Assembly: GCA_028671895.1 (NCBI GenBank)
Contig: CM053799.1
Span: 51,647,455 to 51,711,454 of the forward strand
Source: Oenanthe sinensis
Lineage: Eukaryota; Streptophyta; Magnoliopsida; Apiales; Apiaceae
Direction: 5' to 3'
DNA: 64,000 nt
The notes beneath the pieces were generated by a model, which saw only the letters and a program-made list of their open reading frames with translations, ran no database searches and was not told the origin of the DNA. A program made the translations under genes and the position numbers. This document shows positions 31,618 to 43,146 of this stretch, piece after piece; the stretch's first letter is position 1, and every line of letters begins with the position of its first letter.

Positions 31618-34584
31618 TGTTATAAAACATATACCTATTGCTATAGTATGACACCAAAAAGTGATTTTTTGTGCTACAAATAGTATTCAAGTCCAACACA
31701 TAATTTTAAAATAGAACCAAATTGTATATCTTCCATTCTTACTCATATATGAACATAGACTTTTAAATTGGAAGTACTTGTAATAAATCTAGTTCAAGTT
31801 TCTTAACATTTTTTGTTATAGCCTTGTTTAGAACGAGGTAAATAGTATATCTTCCATGCTTGCTCATATTTAATCTCATGGAGTTAAGTCTTCTTACTTT
31901 AAAGTTTTACTACTCAAACCCAAGGTAAATCCTTCTATTGGTGGCCTATCCAAGGTAAATATATTGGAAGTTATCTATTTCTTCTTGATGGCTATTTTTG
32001 TTCCTTGTGTAATTTTAAGTTCGAAACTGCATTATAGATTGGGCAATTAGCAAAAGGGACTCCCTGGTTCAGTTCCTCACTCCGCCTCCCTTTTACTTAT
32101 AAAAATAATTTAATTTATCTATAAAAGAAGTTGCATTATATTAAATTAAATGAGACTCTTTTGACATTTAATTAATATTATATTATTTATTTTTTAGTAC
32201 AGTGCTAGATTATTTTTACTTAAAAACATTGAAGTATGATATATTAAGCCTGAATATTTGTTATCGGCAATCAAGAAAGTAACAACTGAACGCCTTTAGA
32301 GTGACTGGAAGTAAAAGTTAGAACACCTTATAACACATGCAATGACTTCTGTAGGTGAAGGCTGCACAGTTGGCAGGAAAGGTTATAGTTCTGTATTTTC
32401 TGCCATTACACTATGATTGGTACTCGAGTATGGACTTGTTCACAAGTATGGACACGTCATACTTGAAAGACACATAAACTTACCTGCTGCCGGAAAATAT
32501 TTTTGAGGTTGTCTTGGTCGCTTATGGGTCTGGAGAAGAGATACTTCAAATGATGTTCATTCATCCTTGAAAGAGAGATTTGAAGCTGCATTTTCTCTCA
32601 TGCCATGGACTGCCATCCCATTCTCAGATATTAGATCGGTACGTAGATTTGGTATTGACAGACTCAGGAATTATTGTACCTCAGTTGTCGTTGATTCAAC
32701 TGGCATTATTCTGCAAAGTGATGGTGGTAAATTATTCAGTAGATATGGAGGTTTGGGTTATCCTTACAGATGACAGGATAGAATTTATAAAATCTGAAGA
32801 TTATAACGGCTAGAAAACCCCAGTTAAAAGTTAAAAGCACTCCTGGGTTCCCCAAAACGAAATTATGTCATCTCAAACAAAGGGGATAAGGTATGAATGT
32901 GGCGGCAGAATTTAGATTTGACAATACTGTAACTGGTTTGACATTTGATATTATTACTCTTCATGATGCCTGTCTTTTATGACATTTTAATTTAGATAAG
33001 AGATATTCTCTATGATACCACTGTACAATTACCAATTGTACCATCACATTTTTTACTTTTATATGTGGTATTCTGTACATTTAGTTTTCCACATAAATAA
33101 CCTTCTGTTAACTAAAATGTAATTGAATTGATTTTAGACTGAAAAAAAATTGTATATTTGAAATGTTTGTGAAGATGAAATAGACTCAAAAACGGAGTCA
33201 AAATGAGTGAGATATTAATGATCAAAGTTTGGTTATAGAGTTTGAATATTTTTCACTCATTTTAACTCTGTTTTACATAATTCAAAGGTCTATTTCATGT
33301 ATTTTTCCGCAAAGATTTCAAATATACAATTTGTTTTAAAATCTGGAATCAGTTCTATTACATGTTACTTAACAGAAGGGTATTATATATAGAAAACTAA
33401 ATGTACAAGGTTACCATAGATAGAAGGAAAAAATGTGATGGTGCCATTGCTAAAAACCAATTGTACGGTGATACCATAGAGAATTCATTTTAGATAATCA
33501 TCTATTACTGCTTCTACTTCTACTGGTAGGTACTTATTGACACTCTTAAAGAAAACGTGGTAGCACTTTATTTTTATGAAGAGGGTATTGCTCCTAATTG
33601 GTAGACGAAAGATATTATGACGGTGTATGAAGAGTTTGCACAAAATAAATCTTGGTTTGAGGTTGTGCTCATATATCTTTATGACACGAGCGGAACTTTA
33701 TATCGTACAAGTGAAGAAATATTTTGTAATACATTCGAGACTATGCCTTGGTTGGCACTCCTATTTAAAGATCCAAAATGTGAAGTATTGAGCCGTATTT
33801 TTGGTTATCCTTGTACTTATGAGCTAGAGAGAGCTCCTACACTGGTAATCATTGGGCCTGATGGGAGATTCGTTGAACCTTGGGGTGCTGACATCATCTT
33901 CCAATTAAAGCTTCCAGCATTTTCATTCACTCGTGAGAAAGTTGCCATGTTAGACAATGAAAAAGTAAAGGAATTGACGCTGGATATGCTCTGGGATCGA
34001 AACACTATCTTCAGACGAAAATTTGGGAGTGAAAATTTTGGGAGTGAGGTTGGTTCTTTTGACATTTTTATATCATGTTTGAAACTCTTGTGTTTTGTTT
34101 TAAAACCTTTGCCCTCTGTTTGTTTTCATTCGTTATTAATCATTACTAAAAAAATCCTAATTGGATATTTAATTGAAAATTGATTAATTTAGATGATAAG
34201 CAATTTATCATTTTAAAGATTTGTATATTAAATGAATATTTAAACGGTCTGGTTGGAATGTGAAAGGTGAGCCATTGAGCATTTTTTGTCTTGCTCTGTC
34301 CGGCTCACTTTCACATATTTTCATAACAAATTAAAAGTATAGCTGATTCGTTCGGTTCAGCTGATTAAGATATTATCAAATAACCCCTTAATTAGCGAAA
34401 GAAACATTAATGTTTTCTTACATGTCTTGATTCATAAAAAAATTAAAATTTTTTAGAACCATAAGACCCCATTAAAATTATAACCATAAATTTGTCTTTA
34501 TTTTATTAAAAACTAAATTATATAAGCACAGTTTTTTTTAAATATTCCAATGATTGCTTAAGTTCTCAATTTCTCATGTTTTCA

Positions 34585-34859
34585 TACTCCCTTTGTCCCA
34601 ACCATTTATTTACACTTATCTTTTTTGGATGTCCCTCTCAATTCTTTACATTTCAAAACTTTCTAAAAATAGTAAATTTTTATAATATAAAAATTACTCT
34701 CATCCACTACTTTCATCCACTTCTCCATATCTATCAATTAAATGTTGATAGGTCTCACCACTTTACCCACTTTTCTTACTTTTCTCACTACTTTATACAA
34801 TTTCCTTAAAACTCCGTGCCCCATCCAATTGTAAACAAATGGGTAGGACAGAGGGAGTA
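34585..34859. repeat. Stowaway-like MITE
   Basis: The left end is ta, then ctccctttgtcccaaccatt. The right end is aatgggtaggacagagggag, then ta. The ends pair as a terminal inverted repeat with TA duplications, length about 275 bp. It sits in intron 3 of the nucleoredoxin-like gene. Confidence 0.75.
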
Positions 34860-36330
34860 TTAATTTGGTTCTCCAAGTAATATTTAAATTCTTTTAAATC
34901 AACCAATATGGTCATTAGAGTGAATTGATAGACATTAAGATAGATGTACTCAGTGTAGATATAACTCTTGATAAACACAGACAAGTATCTATGCAGTTGG
35001 CACTATACATAATGTACATATGAAATAGTATACTATGCTTCTTTCATTCTCCGTGAAAAACTTATATCTGAGATTGTAGGCAAGTAGAGAAAACAAGAGT
35101 ATACATTTCTGTGTTCTAACTTCTGACTGTTCTCTGAATCGAACTGTAGAGTTCGGAATAACAGGTATGGGATAAGATGATATGCTCCTAGGGTGCATGG
35201 AGTTAAAGTTTGAGTTATATATTCTATTGAAATTTGTGTTCTGTTAGTACGCAACTATTATGCTCTATATAAATCAAACTATATGTGACCAGTATGTTTG
35301 GTCAATATGATTAGCCATTTAGATTCTAGTATATATCCTGATATAGGACAAGAATTAAGAAGATATGAAACATTTTTTACATTGCTCTGTTGGCAGAAAC
35401 TAGAATATTCTTAATATACATATCAAATTATCATTTAGCTTTATGAAAAATCAAAATTAATTATATTATTAAATAACGACATAAAACTAATACAATCTAA
35501 TTTATTAATTCCTTGCTCCGCATCGAATTCTGAAAATTCAGTGTTTGTATGCTTCATGGTTTTCAAACTTTGTTCCACTTACTAATCCTACTTGTAGGTT
35601 CGGTTTTCTGAGCTTGTTGGAAAGAGGATCATTCTCTTTTTCGAGGGCAATCGAGAAGAGGGTGATGAATTTCGTAAAAATAAGGTAGTCAACTTTCTAA
35701 AAGAAAGGTACATCGCCATGAGAAATACGAGGGCTCAGTTTGAAGTGATATACATCGCCATGGTTTGTATCACATGCATCGGAGTTGTTACCTATTGATC
35801 TTAGTTTGTATTGTTGTTATTGTCACCTATCGGCGGTGCCTGTTTCTTGTCCTTGTTCGTGTGGTGAAAGGCGTCGAACTTCCTCAATGCTTGCCTTTGA
35901 TCGAGATGGCAGAGTTGTCAGAAAATCGATAGAGCTTTCTTTTGGGCATCTTGTTTTCCCCTTTTATGATGGCAGTATGGAAAAGGAGGCCTTTTTTGAA
36001 ATCAGTAATTTTTACGATTATATTGATGCAGTCCGCTATCATCATGGGATTCTGATCAACTCATACTTCAGAAATTATAATATACCTCAGTTACATTGTT
36101 AGTCAGGTTCTTTTGATGGCTAACATAATCATTTGTTATCTGTTCATTTGAGAAATGCTAGTAGCAAGGGTACTACAAAATAGCTGTATAATAGATATTA
36201 CAGTAAGAGTTTGTATAACTAGTTATTCGTTCATTCCTACTAAACTGATATTTTCATTGAAAGATATATATATATTTTTTTGGACTGCATATCTTTGAAA
36301 GATTATTTACACATGCATATGCTGTATGTT

Positions 36331-36798
36331 TGAAGAAGTTATGGATTGACAATTCACTTTTGATTAAGCAGTTGATTAAATTAATTAAAATCTATCAATT
36401 ATATCGAACACGGTTCATAGCCACTAGCATACATTTTATATATAATAATATAAATATACGAAATAATGTTTGAAACACAATAAAATGATCCCTTTCTAAT
36501 AATAACTGATGTGTCCACACAATAAAATGATCTCTTTCTAATAATAACTGATGTGTCCTCTCATATGGTGCTTGAACAGGGATTAATGTTTGTTTTTTGT
36601 GCTGCTTTATCTAATTTAAAACTAATTGTGTAATATGCTGATATTATTATTTTGTGATGAGAACCATAATTTGTGAGGTTCTAGTTGTGCGGTTTTTTAT
36701 CAAATCTGTTTCGGGAACTTGAAACCTCCTTGTTTTTTAATCTCTCTCAATTTATTGAGCTTATATAGTTATATTAAATGACTTGATTTATTTCTTAA
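36331..36798 (+). repeat. Left copy of a duplicated block
   Basis: It matches 39327-39752 from gaagaagttatggatt through tgatttatttcttaact, with small indels. The copies lie about 3.0 kb apart and enclose the gypsy 3' end and LTR remnant. Confidence 0.8.
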
Positions 36799-37763
36799 CT
36801 AAGAAAATATATTTCCTGTTAAAGATTATTTTTTTTTGGAAAGACCTAATAAAGATTATTAGTTTATAGGTTATTATTATATCGAGGTTTGATTGTTGTT
36901 AAAAAACGAATAATAGAAACTGATGTAATGAATTTAGTGAGAAACTTTTTAGTAGAATTTTGAATAGTTTGTAAAAACAAATTTGTTTTGTAATAATATT
37001 TTGAGTTAGTAATTTGTTTGTTTCATAACATTACATATTAAAGATATATGATAGTATTACGGACTTATTATTTATTCTTATTCACTATTTATTAGGGTGC
37101 ATGCATCTAGTATTGTGACTCCCAGACAGGGGCGGAACCTGAAGTCCCGGTTAGAGTCAAAATAATTAATATAATTTTTTTTTGTTTTTGATCATTTTAA
37201 ATACCCCGTTAGATAGTAACTTGTATTTTTTACAATTCTAATGCAACTACTTGCAATTCTAGTACTTGTTAGTTGTCATTATTTCTCATGCTATCATAAC
37301 ATTCGTTCTTGGATAGTTAAATTACAATTCTCACAAAAAAATATTTTATACATTTATCACAATTTCTTGATTGTACTCCTTATTTTACAACCGTTTGATT
37401 ATAGTTTTCCAAAAAAGTAATATACAATAAAATTAAAATAAATTTTCAATTAAATTGATTTACACAGTGTGATTGGTTAGAGTACACTATTACATTACTC
37501 TCTGTGGGATTTCAATTAAATAGATTGTCATTTCTCATTTTTTTCGTGTATTAAACTCATGAATAAGTTTATTTGCTAATAGGGTTAAATATCAAATGGG
37601 TGACTGATTGCATCCAGATGTATCAACTAGGTGACTGAATACAAATTTAACTCAATGTAGTTACTGATTAAATCTTTTTGAATCAACCATTAAAGTCAAT
37701 AGATGTGATTTTAGATAATTTGACATTTACACACATTTTTCTTACTACAATTAAATGAAAGGT

Positions 37764-37924
37764 TATGAATTCTAGTATTTTAGATAATTTTGTTAGATTT
37801 TAAAAAAATTATCTACTTTTTATTTTTTACTTAAATCAAATAAAACAAGTATAAAATTAAAAATAAATAGTAGATAAAATTTTAAAAACCTAACAAAATT
37901 ATCTAGAATACTAGAATTCATGAT
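37764..37924. repeat. 161-bp palindrome (fold-back element)
   Basis: The left arm atgaattctagtatttt is mirrored by the right arm ctagaatactagaattcat. Pairing continues inward through agataattttgttag and ctaacaaaattatct to a loop near 37840. The structure suggests a fold-back MITE, but no clear target duplication is seen. Confidence 0.7.
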
Positions 37925-38049
37925 AGTATTACGGGGTTATTCTTTATTCTTATTCACTGTTTATTAGGGTGTGTTTATTAGGGTGTATGCATCTAGAGTT
38001 GTATTATGACTCCCCGATCTTCACCCCGAATTGGGAGGGCGTCACACAC

Positions 38050-39326
38050 CTGAACTTCAACATGTGTTTTCAAAACTTACCAATTCCATGAAAGCCATAT
38101 TATAAATTATGAGTTTTTGGAAATTAGTGTTGATTTGATTTATAAAGAGTATCTGGTGGAGATTATTGATGAAAAAGTGCAAAAGTTGTGAAATAAAGAG
38201 ATCAAATTTGTAAAGGTTGTTTGTAGAAAATCACAAAATGGAAGAAGATACGTGGGAATTAGAAAGTAAAATGAAAAAGAAATATCCTGAACTATTTGCG
38301 GGTCGAACTTGATTCCGAGGACGGAATCTATAAGGAGGGGAGACTGTAACGCACGTAAATTTCAAGTAATTTATTTTCAAATTTTTATGAGCTCAAGAGG
38401 TGAATATTTAATTTAAATATAAAAAAAATATTCACTAAATATATTTTCATGGAATTTCAGATATTAGTGTTGATCTATTTTATTAGCTTTAATTTTAGAT
38501 TATTAAAATATTTTAGTGATGGTATTAAATTATATTAATACCCGAAATACCATTAAAAATTTAATTGAAAATAGATATGAGATTTATTTTGAGAAATATA
38601 TTTTTGGAGGATTATTTAAATTGAGACAAATGAGATTTGACCCATTAATTATTTTATAATTGGGTCAAGATAATAGTGTGGACTTACATTTATTTTTGAG
38701 CTAACCCTTTATAAAACTAAAGGGAGAAACTCCACTTTTTTTTTTGACAAGGGCAGAAACTCCACTTTCATTTTATCATAAATTGAGAATTTTATAATAT
38801 AATTGTCTATTATATATACTCTTATATTTCAGTTATTTCTAGCTACTTATTTATATTTTTTAATTTATTTTATAATTCTTCAAATTTATTTGGATGAAAA
38901 ATAATTACGGATGGATGAAGAATATAATGCCTATAAAATTTGTATTATTTATAATAAAAGTTTTGTTCCAATTTGATGTGTCATTTGTATTTGAACACAT
39001 GTTGGCTACGTGCTATGTTTATATGACCTGTAGGCTGTATGTGGTTGTACGTAGTTTTATTTAATTTTAAAAAGTTATTTTCAAGCACTATTAGATTTTT
39101 ATAAAGTTCTTGGAGCATCCAAAAATCATGAAATCTTTTCTATTACATTCTTTGAGTATTTAGAGACTTTTTAAAAATATGAGTTTATTTTATTTGGGCT
39201 CCAATGAGTTTTAAAGCTTTATTGTCTTTTAAAATGATTCTCTAATAAACTAGTTACAAATCCTAAAAATATTTTAAAAATATGTACGTGTATCTAATTT
39301 TCTCTTCTATATTTTAAAAATATAGA
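38050..39326 (+). mobile_element. 3' end of a chromovirus-type gypsy element with LTR remnant
   Basis: Broken frames at about 38090-38330 read YEFLEISVDLIYKEYLVEI, VQKL, NKEIKFVKVV and TWELESKMKKKYPELF, which is the tail of a chromovirus integrase and chromodomain. A purine tract ggaggggagac then precedes TGTAACGCACG at 38345, the start of a 3' LTR. The LTR appears cut near 39326 by the duplicated block. A block in it (39112-39326) recurs at 49571-49860. Confidence 0.65.
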
Positions 39327-39752
39327 AGAAGTTATGGATTCACAATTCACTTTTGATTATTAAGCAGTTGATTAAATTAATTAAAATCTATCAATTATAT
39401 CGAACACGGTTCATAGCCACTAGCATACATTTTATATATAATAATATAAATATACGGAATAATGTTTGAAACACATGAAAATGATCCCTTTCTAATAACT
39501 GATGTGTCCTCTCATATGGTGCTTGAACAGGGATTAATGTTTGTGCTGCTTTATCTTATTTAAAACTAATTTTATAATGTTCTGGTATCTTTCATATTTG
39601 TGAGCAGAACCATATTTTGTGAGGTTCTAGTTGTGCGGTTTTTGGTTGAATATGTTTTAGGGAGAGGAACTCAAAACCTTCTTGTTTTCTAATCTCTCTC
39701 AATTTATTGAGTTTATATAGTTAGATTAAATGAATTGATTTATTTCTTAACT
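39327..39752 (+). repeat. Right copy of the duplicated block
   Basis: It matches 36331-36798. It lacks the 40-bp internal tandem duplication present in the left copy. Confidence 0.8.
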
Positions 39753-39822
39753 CGAACCCGTGCATCATCTTGTAAGACTGCTTTTAAGTTTGAAGAGTTA
39801 CTTAAAGTACATGTTTACTGTT

Positions 39823-39962
39823 TAGGATCCTTTTTTGAAGAATAGCAGTACCAGAAGAGGCAGTTGTGGCAACAGGAATAGCTGCAACAGCTGCAGCCAA
39901 CCCAGCCAGTGAAGCAAAAGCATGAATCTGCGCATTTTGAGCTGATCTTGGAATGTGATTTA
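39823..39962 (-). pseudogene. Exon fragment resembling a VAN3-binding (FORKED-like) protein
   Basis: On the minus strand the frame reads HIPRSAQNAQIHAFASLAG, then LAAAVAAIPVATTASSG. This resembles the Ala-rich start of the conserved domain of plant VAN3-binding proteins, which act in vein patterning and membrane traffic. The fragment is about 45 codons long with no convincing neighbouring exons. It could be chance similarity of an Ala-rich segment, so confidence is modest. Confidence 0.4.
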
Positions 39963-41139
39963 GAAAAGGCGGTAAAGGCACTTAATAATTGGTCAAACGT
40001 TTAGAAAATAAGTAATCGTTTGTCTTGGACATTCAGATTCACTGAAAAAGACACAGTTTAACTATGATGGCAACAGAAGAGATGATCGGGAAAAAAGAGA
40101 GGAAGCAATCACAGTATTAGGACAGTCAAAGAGAAGATTGTATAACTGAATATAAGGTAAAACCACTGCTCGACTTCGGCCTCTACTAAACCATCGGTTT
40201 TTTATGACCTCACAACAAGGATCAGCTAACTATTACGACAGACCGAAGTGCCAAATCAATCATCAGTTTCTCCATATGAAGTTTCTGCTGCACCTATTGG
40301 CATCAAACTCTATACAAAAAAATAAATTTCTTTATGGTTTCAAGTGCTAGAAATACTTAACTCAAGCCACAATATGCCGGGAAACATAAAAGTTGATCTC
40401 CCTGAACCATCTACAAAAACAGATCCTGGATTTCATTGATGGAGGACAGAAAGCACTATTGTTAGGGTTGGCTTATTAATTCTATGAACCCATATCTTGT
40501 ACCAAAGTTATTCATGATGTCTTTTTAGACGGACATAATCCTACGAAATGTGCATACAAGCTTTTAAGAAAGACTTGATGATCGTCCCGATAAAACCCAA
40601 AGTGATGTTCTTCGGATGTCTCTGTTCCTTACAGTTGAACAAGCTTATGCTTATGTGAAGCAGTGATGCTTGCTGGTTCGTATCACTCCCCTGTTGCTGC
40701 GATGGTTGCTAATTCCAGGATATTTTGTATTTTCAATTGAAAATTTGTATGAGTTGCTATGCCTCACTCGGAATTCTGGAAAATAGAAAAATCGGAAACA
40801 ATATTCTAGATTGTTTTATACTTTCTACTTAATAATTTTATAGGTTGCATTGCTGCCCTGGTAAAAGTGGGTAAGATTTGGCTTTTCGTTATATAAATTT
40901 TTTCGATAACTTGATTAAGAAAGAGTTGCAGATTTTTTTCGCAGCACAGAACAAGGATATGGGTTTGAGTTCACTGGCTGAGTCGATCAATTGCTTCAAA
41001 ACATGGACCAAAGAACAATGCAAATTTAGCCCTCCATCACCATCTTTCCCAAGTAAAAATTGTTTCTAAACTATCTTGGGTTAGTGATACATAATATAAA
41101 ATTGTTTATATATATAGAAGTTATAAAAAAAAACTATTC
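39963..41139. other. Noncoding or decayed DNA, possible unidentified gene remnant
   Basis: Short broken frames such as RPDKTQSDVLRMSLFLTVEQ (about 40590-40650) look protein-like but match no family I recognise. No intact gene is present. The 63-codon open stretch at 40878 has no support. Confidence 0.35.
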
Positions 41140-43046
41140 AAAACATCTAAATTTGAATAAATTAAATTTATCTTTAATACTTCATGTCTAAAAGCTAAAC
41201 ACCACTTTGCAAAGCAAAGAGAATTTAAATATCAATTATTTAGAGGGTGGTTGATAATAAATTTCCTTCCATAACCTAATAAGAAGGTTTCTCAAATTGT
41301 TCATGTAAAATAGGCCATTAATTTAAAGAGGAATATGTACTGACTTACAAAGCTAGATTGTTTAAGTTTGATAAGACATTATGAAGGTCAAGGAGTAAAC
41401 AATTCAAGACTGAAACACAATTCTAACCCATTTTGTACAGCAGACATTGAATTATTGGTTTTCTTTTTCCTGAAATTGCATTCCAGCTTCAGAGTAGCTC
41501 TCACAAGACTCATTCGCATCATCTTTCAATTCTAAAAGTCTTGGTCCAAGTCTTCTAGTGCTCTAAAAGTGCTTCTATTGCAGTCCACATATTAGTAGAC
41601 AGACTATATATACGTATAATTATGAAAGTTGTAAATCAGTTGTGGAGATCAGGGGAAAGACTATTACAAGGTAGTATATAAAATGAACCCTCTGCATGAA
41701 CTCTTTTGAAACAAGCAACTCATACCTAATGTATGTATAATGAGGGCCGGACCTAACTATACATTCATCAGAAAAAAGACTACAGACTACCAGCTAGTTA
41801 AAATGGCATCGCTGCATCAACCTTGTACTAGTAATGTGTATAATAAACATGTGTCGTAATTAGTAACAAAATTTACACAGCTACACTTACCACCTAATAT
41901 TAGTAGGCTACAGAATAATTTATGTCTAATTTCCAAACTCTTGTACTATTTTTAATTGGATAATTAAATAATTTATCTTTCATACTTCATGTCTAAAAGT
42001 GAAATACCACTTTACAAAGAAAGGAGAGTTTAAATATCAATTATTTAGAGGATGGTTGCATTCATTTTCCTAGGTTCCATAACCTTATAATAAGGTTTCT
42101 CAAATTGTTCATATAAAATTATTAGCCAGTTCATTTTTCTACACTAATATTAAATAGGCCCTTAATTTAAAGGGAAGTATGTGTTATGGATTAAAAACTA
42201 TGGTGTACTTATTGCGATGTGTGTCGGAGCTTATCGAGTTTCAATGGTTGCGCTTGTGTTTCGTAGCTTAGTCTTGCCCTCACAAGATGCCCTCACAAAT
42301 TGCTTTCCAGCTTCAAAATAGCTCGCAAAGACTCATTCGCGACATCTCTCAATTCTCAAAGTCTTGGTCTTTGTCTTCTACTGCTCTAAAAGTGCTTCTG
42401 TTGCAGTCCACATATTAGTAGATAGACTGTGTATAGTTATGAAAGTTGAAAGTATGATGTGGAGATCAGACAGAAGACTATTATAAGTTAAAAGGTAGTG
42501 GAATGAACCCTCTGTATCGGCTATTTTGAAACAAGCAACTCATACCTAACGTATGTATAATCAGTGCCCGAACTGACTAGAAAATTGCATCAGAAAATAG
42601 GCTACCAGCTATTTAAATCAAAAATTTGAGAATGATTAGTACTGTATTAATTTAAATATCATTAACTTTCCTTCCATAACCTTATGGTAAGGTTTCTCAA
42701 ATTGATCTTATAAAATTATTAGATGTTTTTTCCTACTACATAGGCCCTTAGTTTAAAGAGGAGTGTGTAAAAACTTATACAACTAGATTGTTTAAGTTTG
42801 ATACGACATTATAAAGGTAAGGAGTAAACAGTTTTCCAGACTTAAACGCATTATTTCTAGCCCATTTCGTACAACGGATACTGAATTATTGTTAATCTTT
42901 ATCTTGAAATTGCATTCCAGCTTAGAAGTAGCTCTCAAAGACTCATTCGAGTCATCTTTCAGTTCTCAAAGTCTTGGTCTATGTCTTGTAGTGCTCTAAA
43001 AGTGCTTCTATTGTAGTCCACATAATAGAACTATACATCTAAAGAC
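41140..43046 (+). repeat. Three diverged tandem copies of a receptor-gene upstream region
   Basis: Copies span about 41140-41820, 41950-42620 and 42640-43046. All share atatcaattatttagag-type DNA, gaaggtttctcaaattg-type words, and a common block with agactcattcg, aagtcttggtc and agtgctctaaaagtgcttct. The third copy runs directly into the receptor-like protein gene. The first two have no coding region after them. Confidence 0.8.
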
Positions 43047-43072
43047 TCTGAATGAAAATAGATAAGTTTGGC

Positions 43073-43080
43073 TATAAATA
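43073..43080 (+). promoter_or_regulatory. TATA box of the receptor-like protein gene
   Basis: TATAAATA lies 74 bp before the ATG at 43147, a good distance for a transcription start near 43105 and a short leader. Confidence 0.6.
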
Positions 43081-43146
43081 TAGATATGAACACCTCAAGC
43101 ATAACATATACAACCTATCCACCTAAGAAACCATTTAAAGCATATA

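Larger units (their letters stand above)
29479..36102 (+). pseudogene. Nucleoredoxin-like gene with four exons, decayed
   Basis: Exon 1 (29479-29700) ends NLHQLLFTEGRDYLVKYNDD before a donor gtatct. Exon 2 (32355 to about 32889) starts VKAAQLAGKVIVLYF and includes SLMPWTAIPFSDIRS and KRNYVISNKGDK. Exon 3 (33530-34048) includes NVVALYFYEEG, ETMPWLALLFKDPKCEVLSR and APTLVIIGPDGRF. Exon 4 (35598-36102) starts VRFSELVGKRIILFFEGN and includes SSMLAFDRDGRVV. The splice sites agree with the protein joins. The arrangement matches plant nucleoredoxins, which carry three thioredoxin-like domains. All three modules lack the CxxC active site. There are stops in exon 2 (near 32472) and exon 3 (33602) and frameshifts in exons 2 and 4. 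Intron 1 carries a minus-strand gypsy remnant and intron 3 a MITE. The identity is good, and the lesions point to a pseudogene. Confidence 0.65.
36103..38049. other. AT-rich DNA with duplicated blocks, no gene
   Basis: It contains the left copy of the 36331/39327 duplication, a 40-bp tandem duplication near 36480-36560, and a repeat of about 75 bp (37049-37122 and 37921-38011, word gatagtattacgg) bracketing the palindrome at 37764. No coding signal is seen. Confidence 0.6.

Noticed and set aside
40878..41069. 63-codon open stretch near 40.9 kb
   Set aside because: No domain, no splice or promoter support, and surrounding sequence is decayed.
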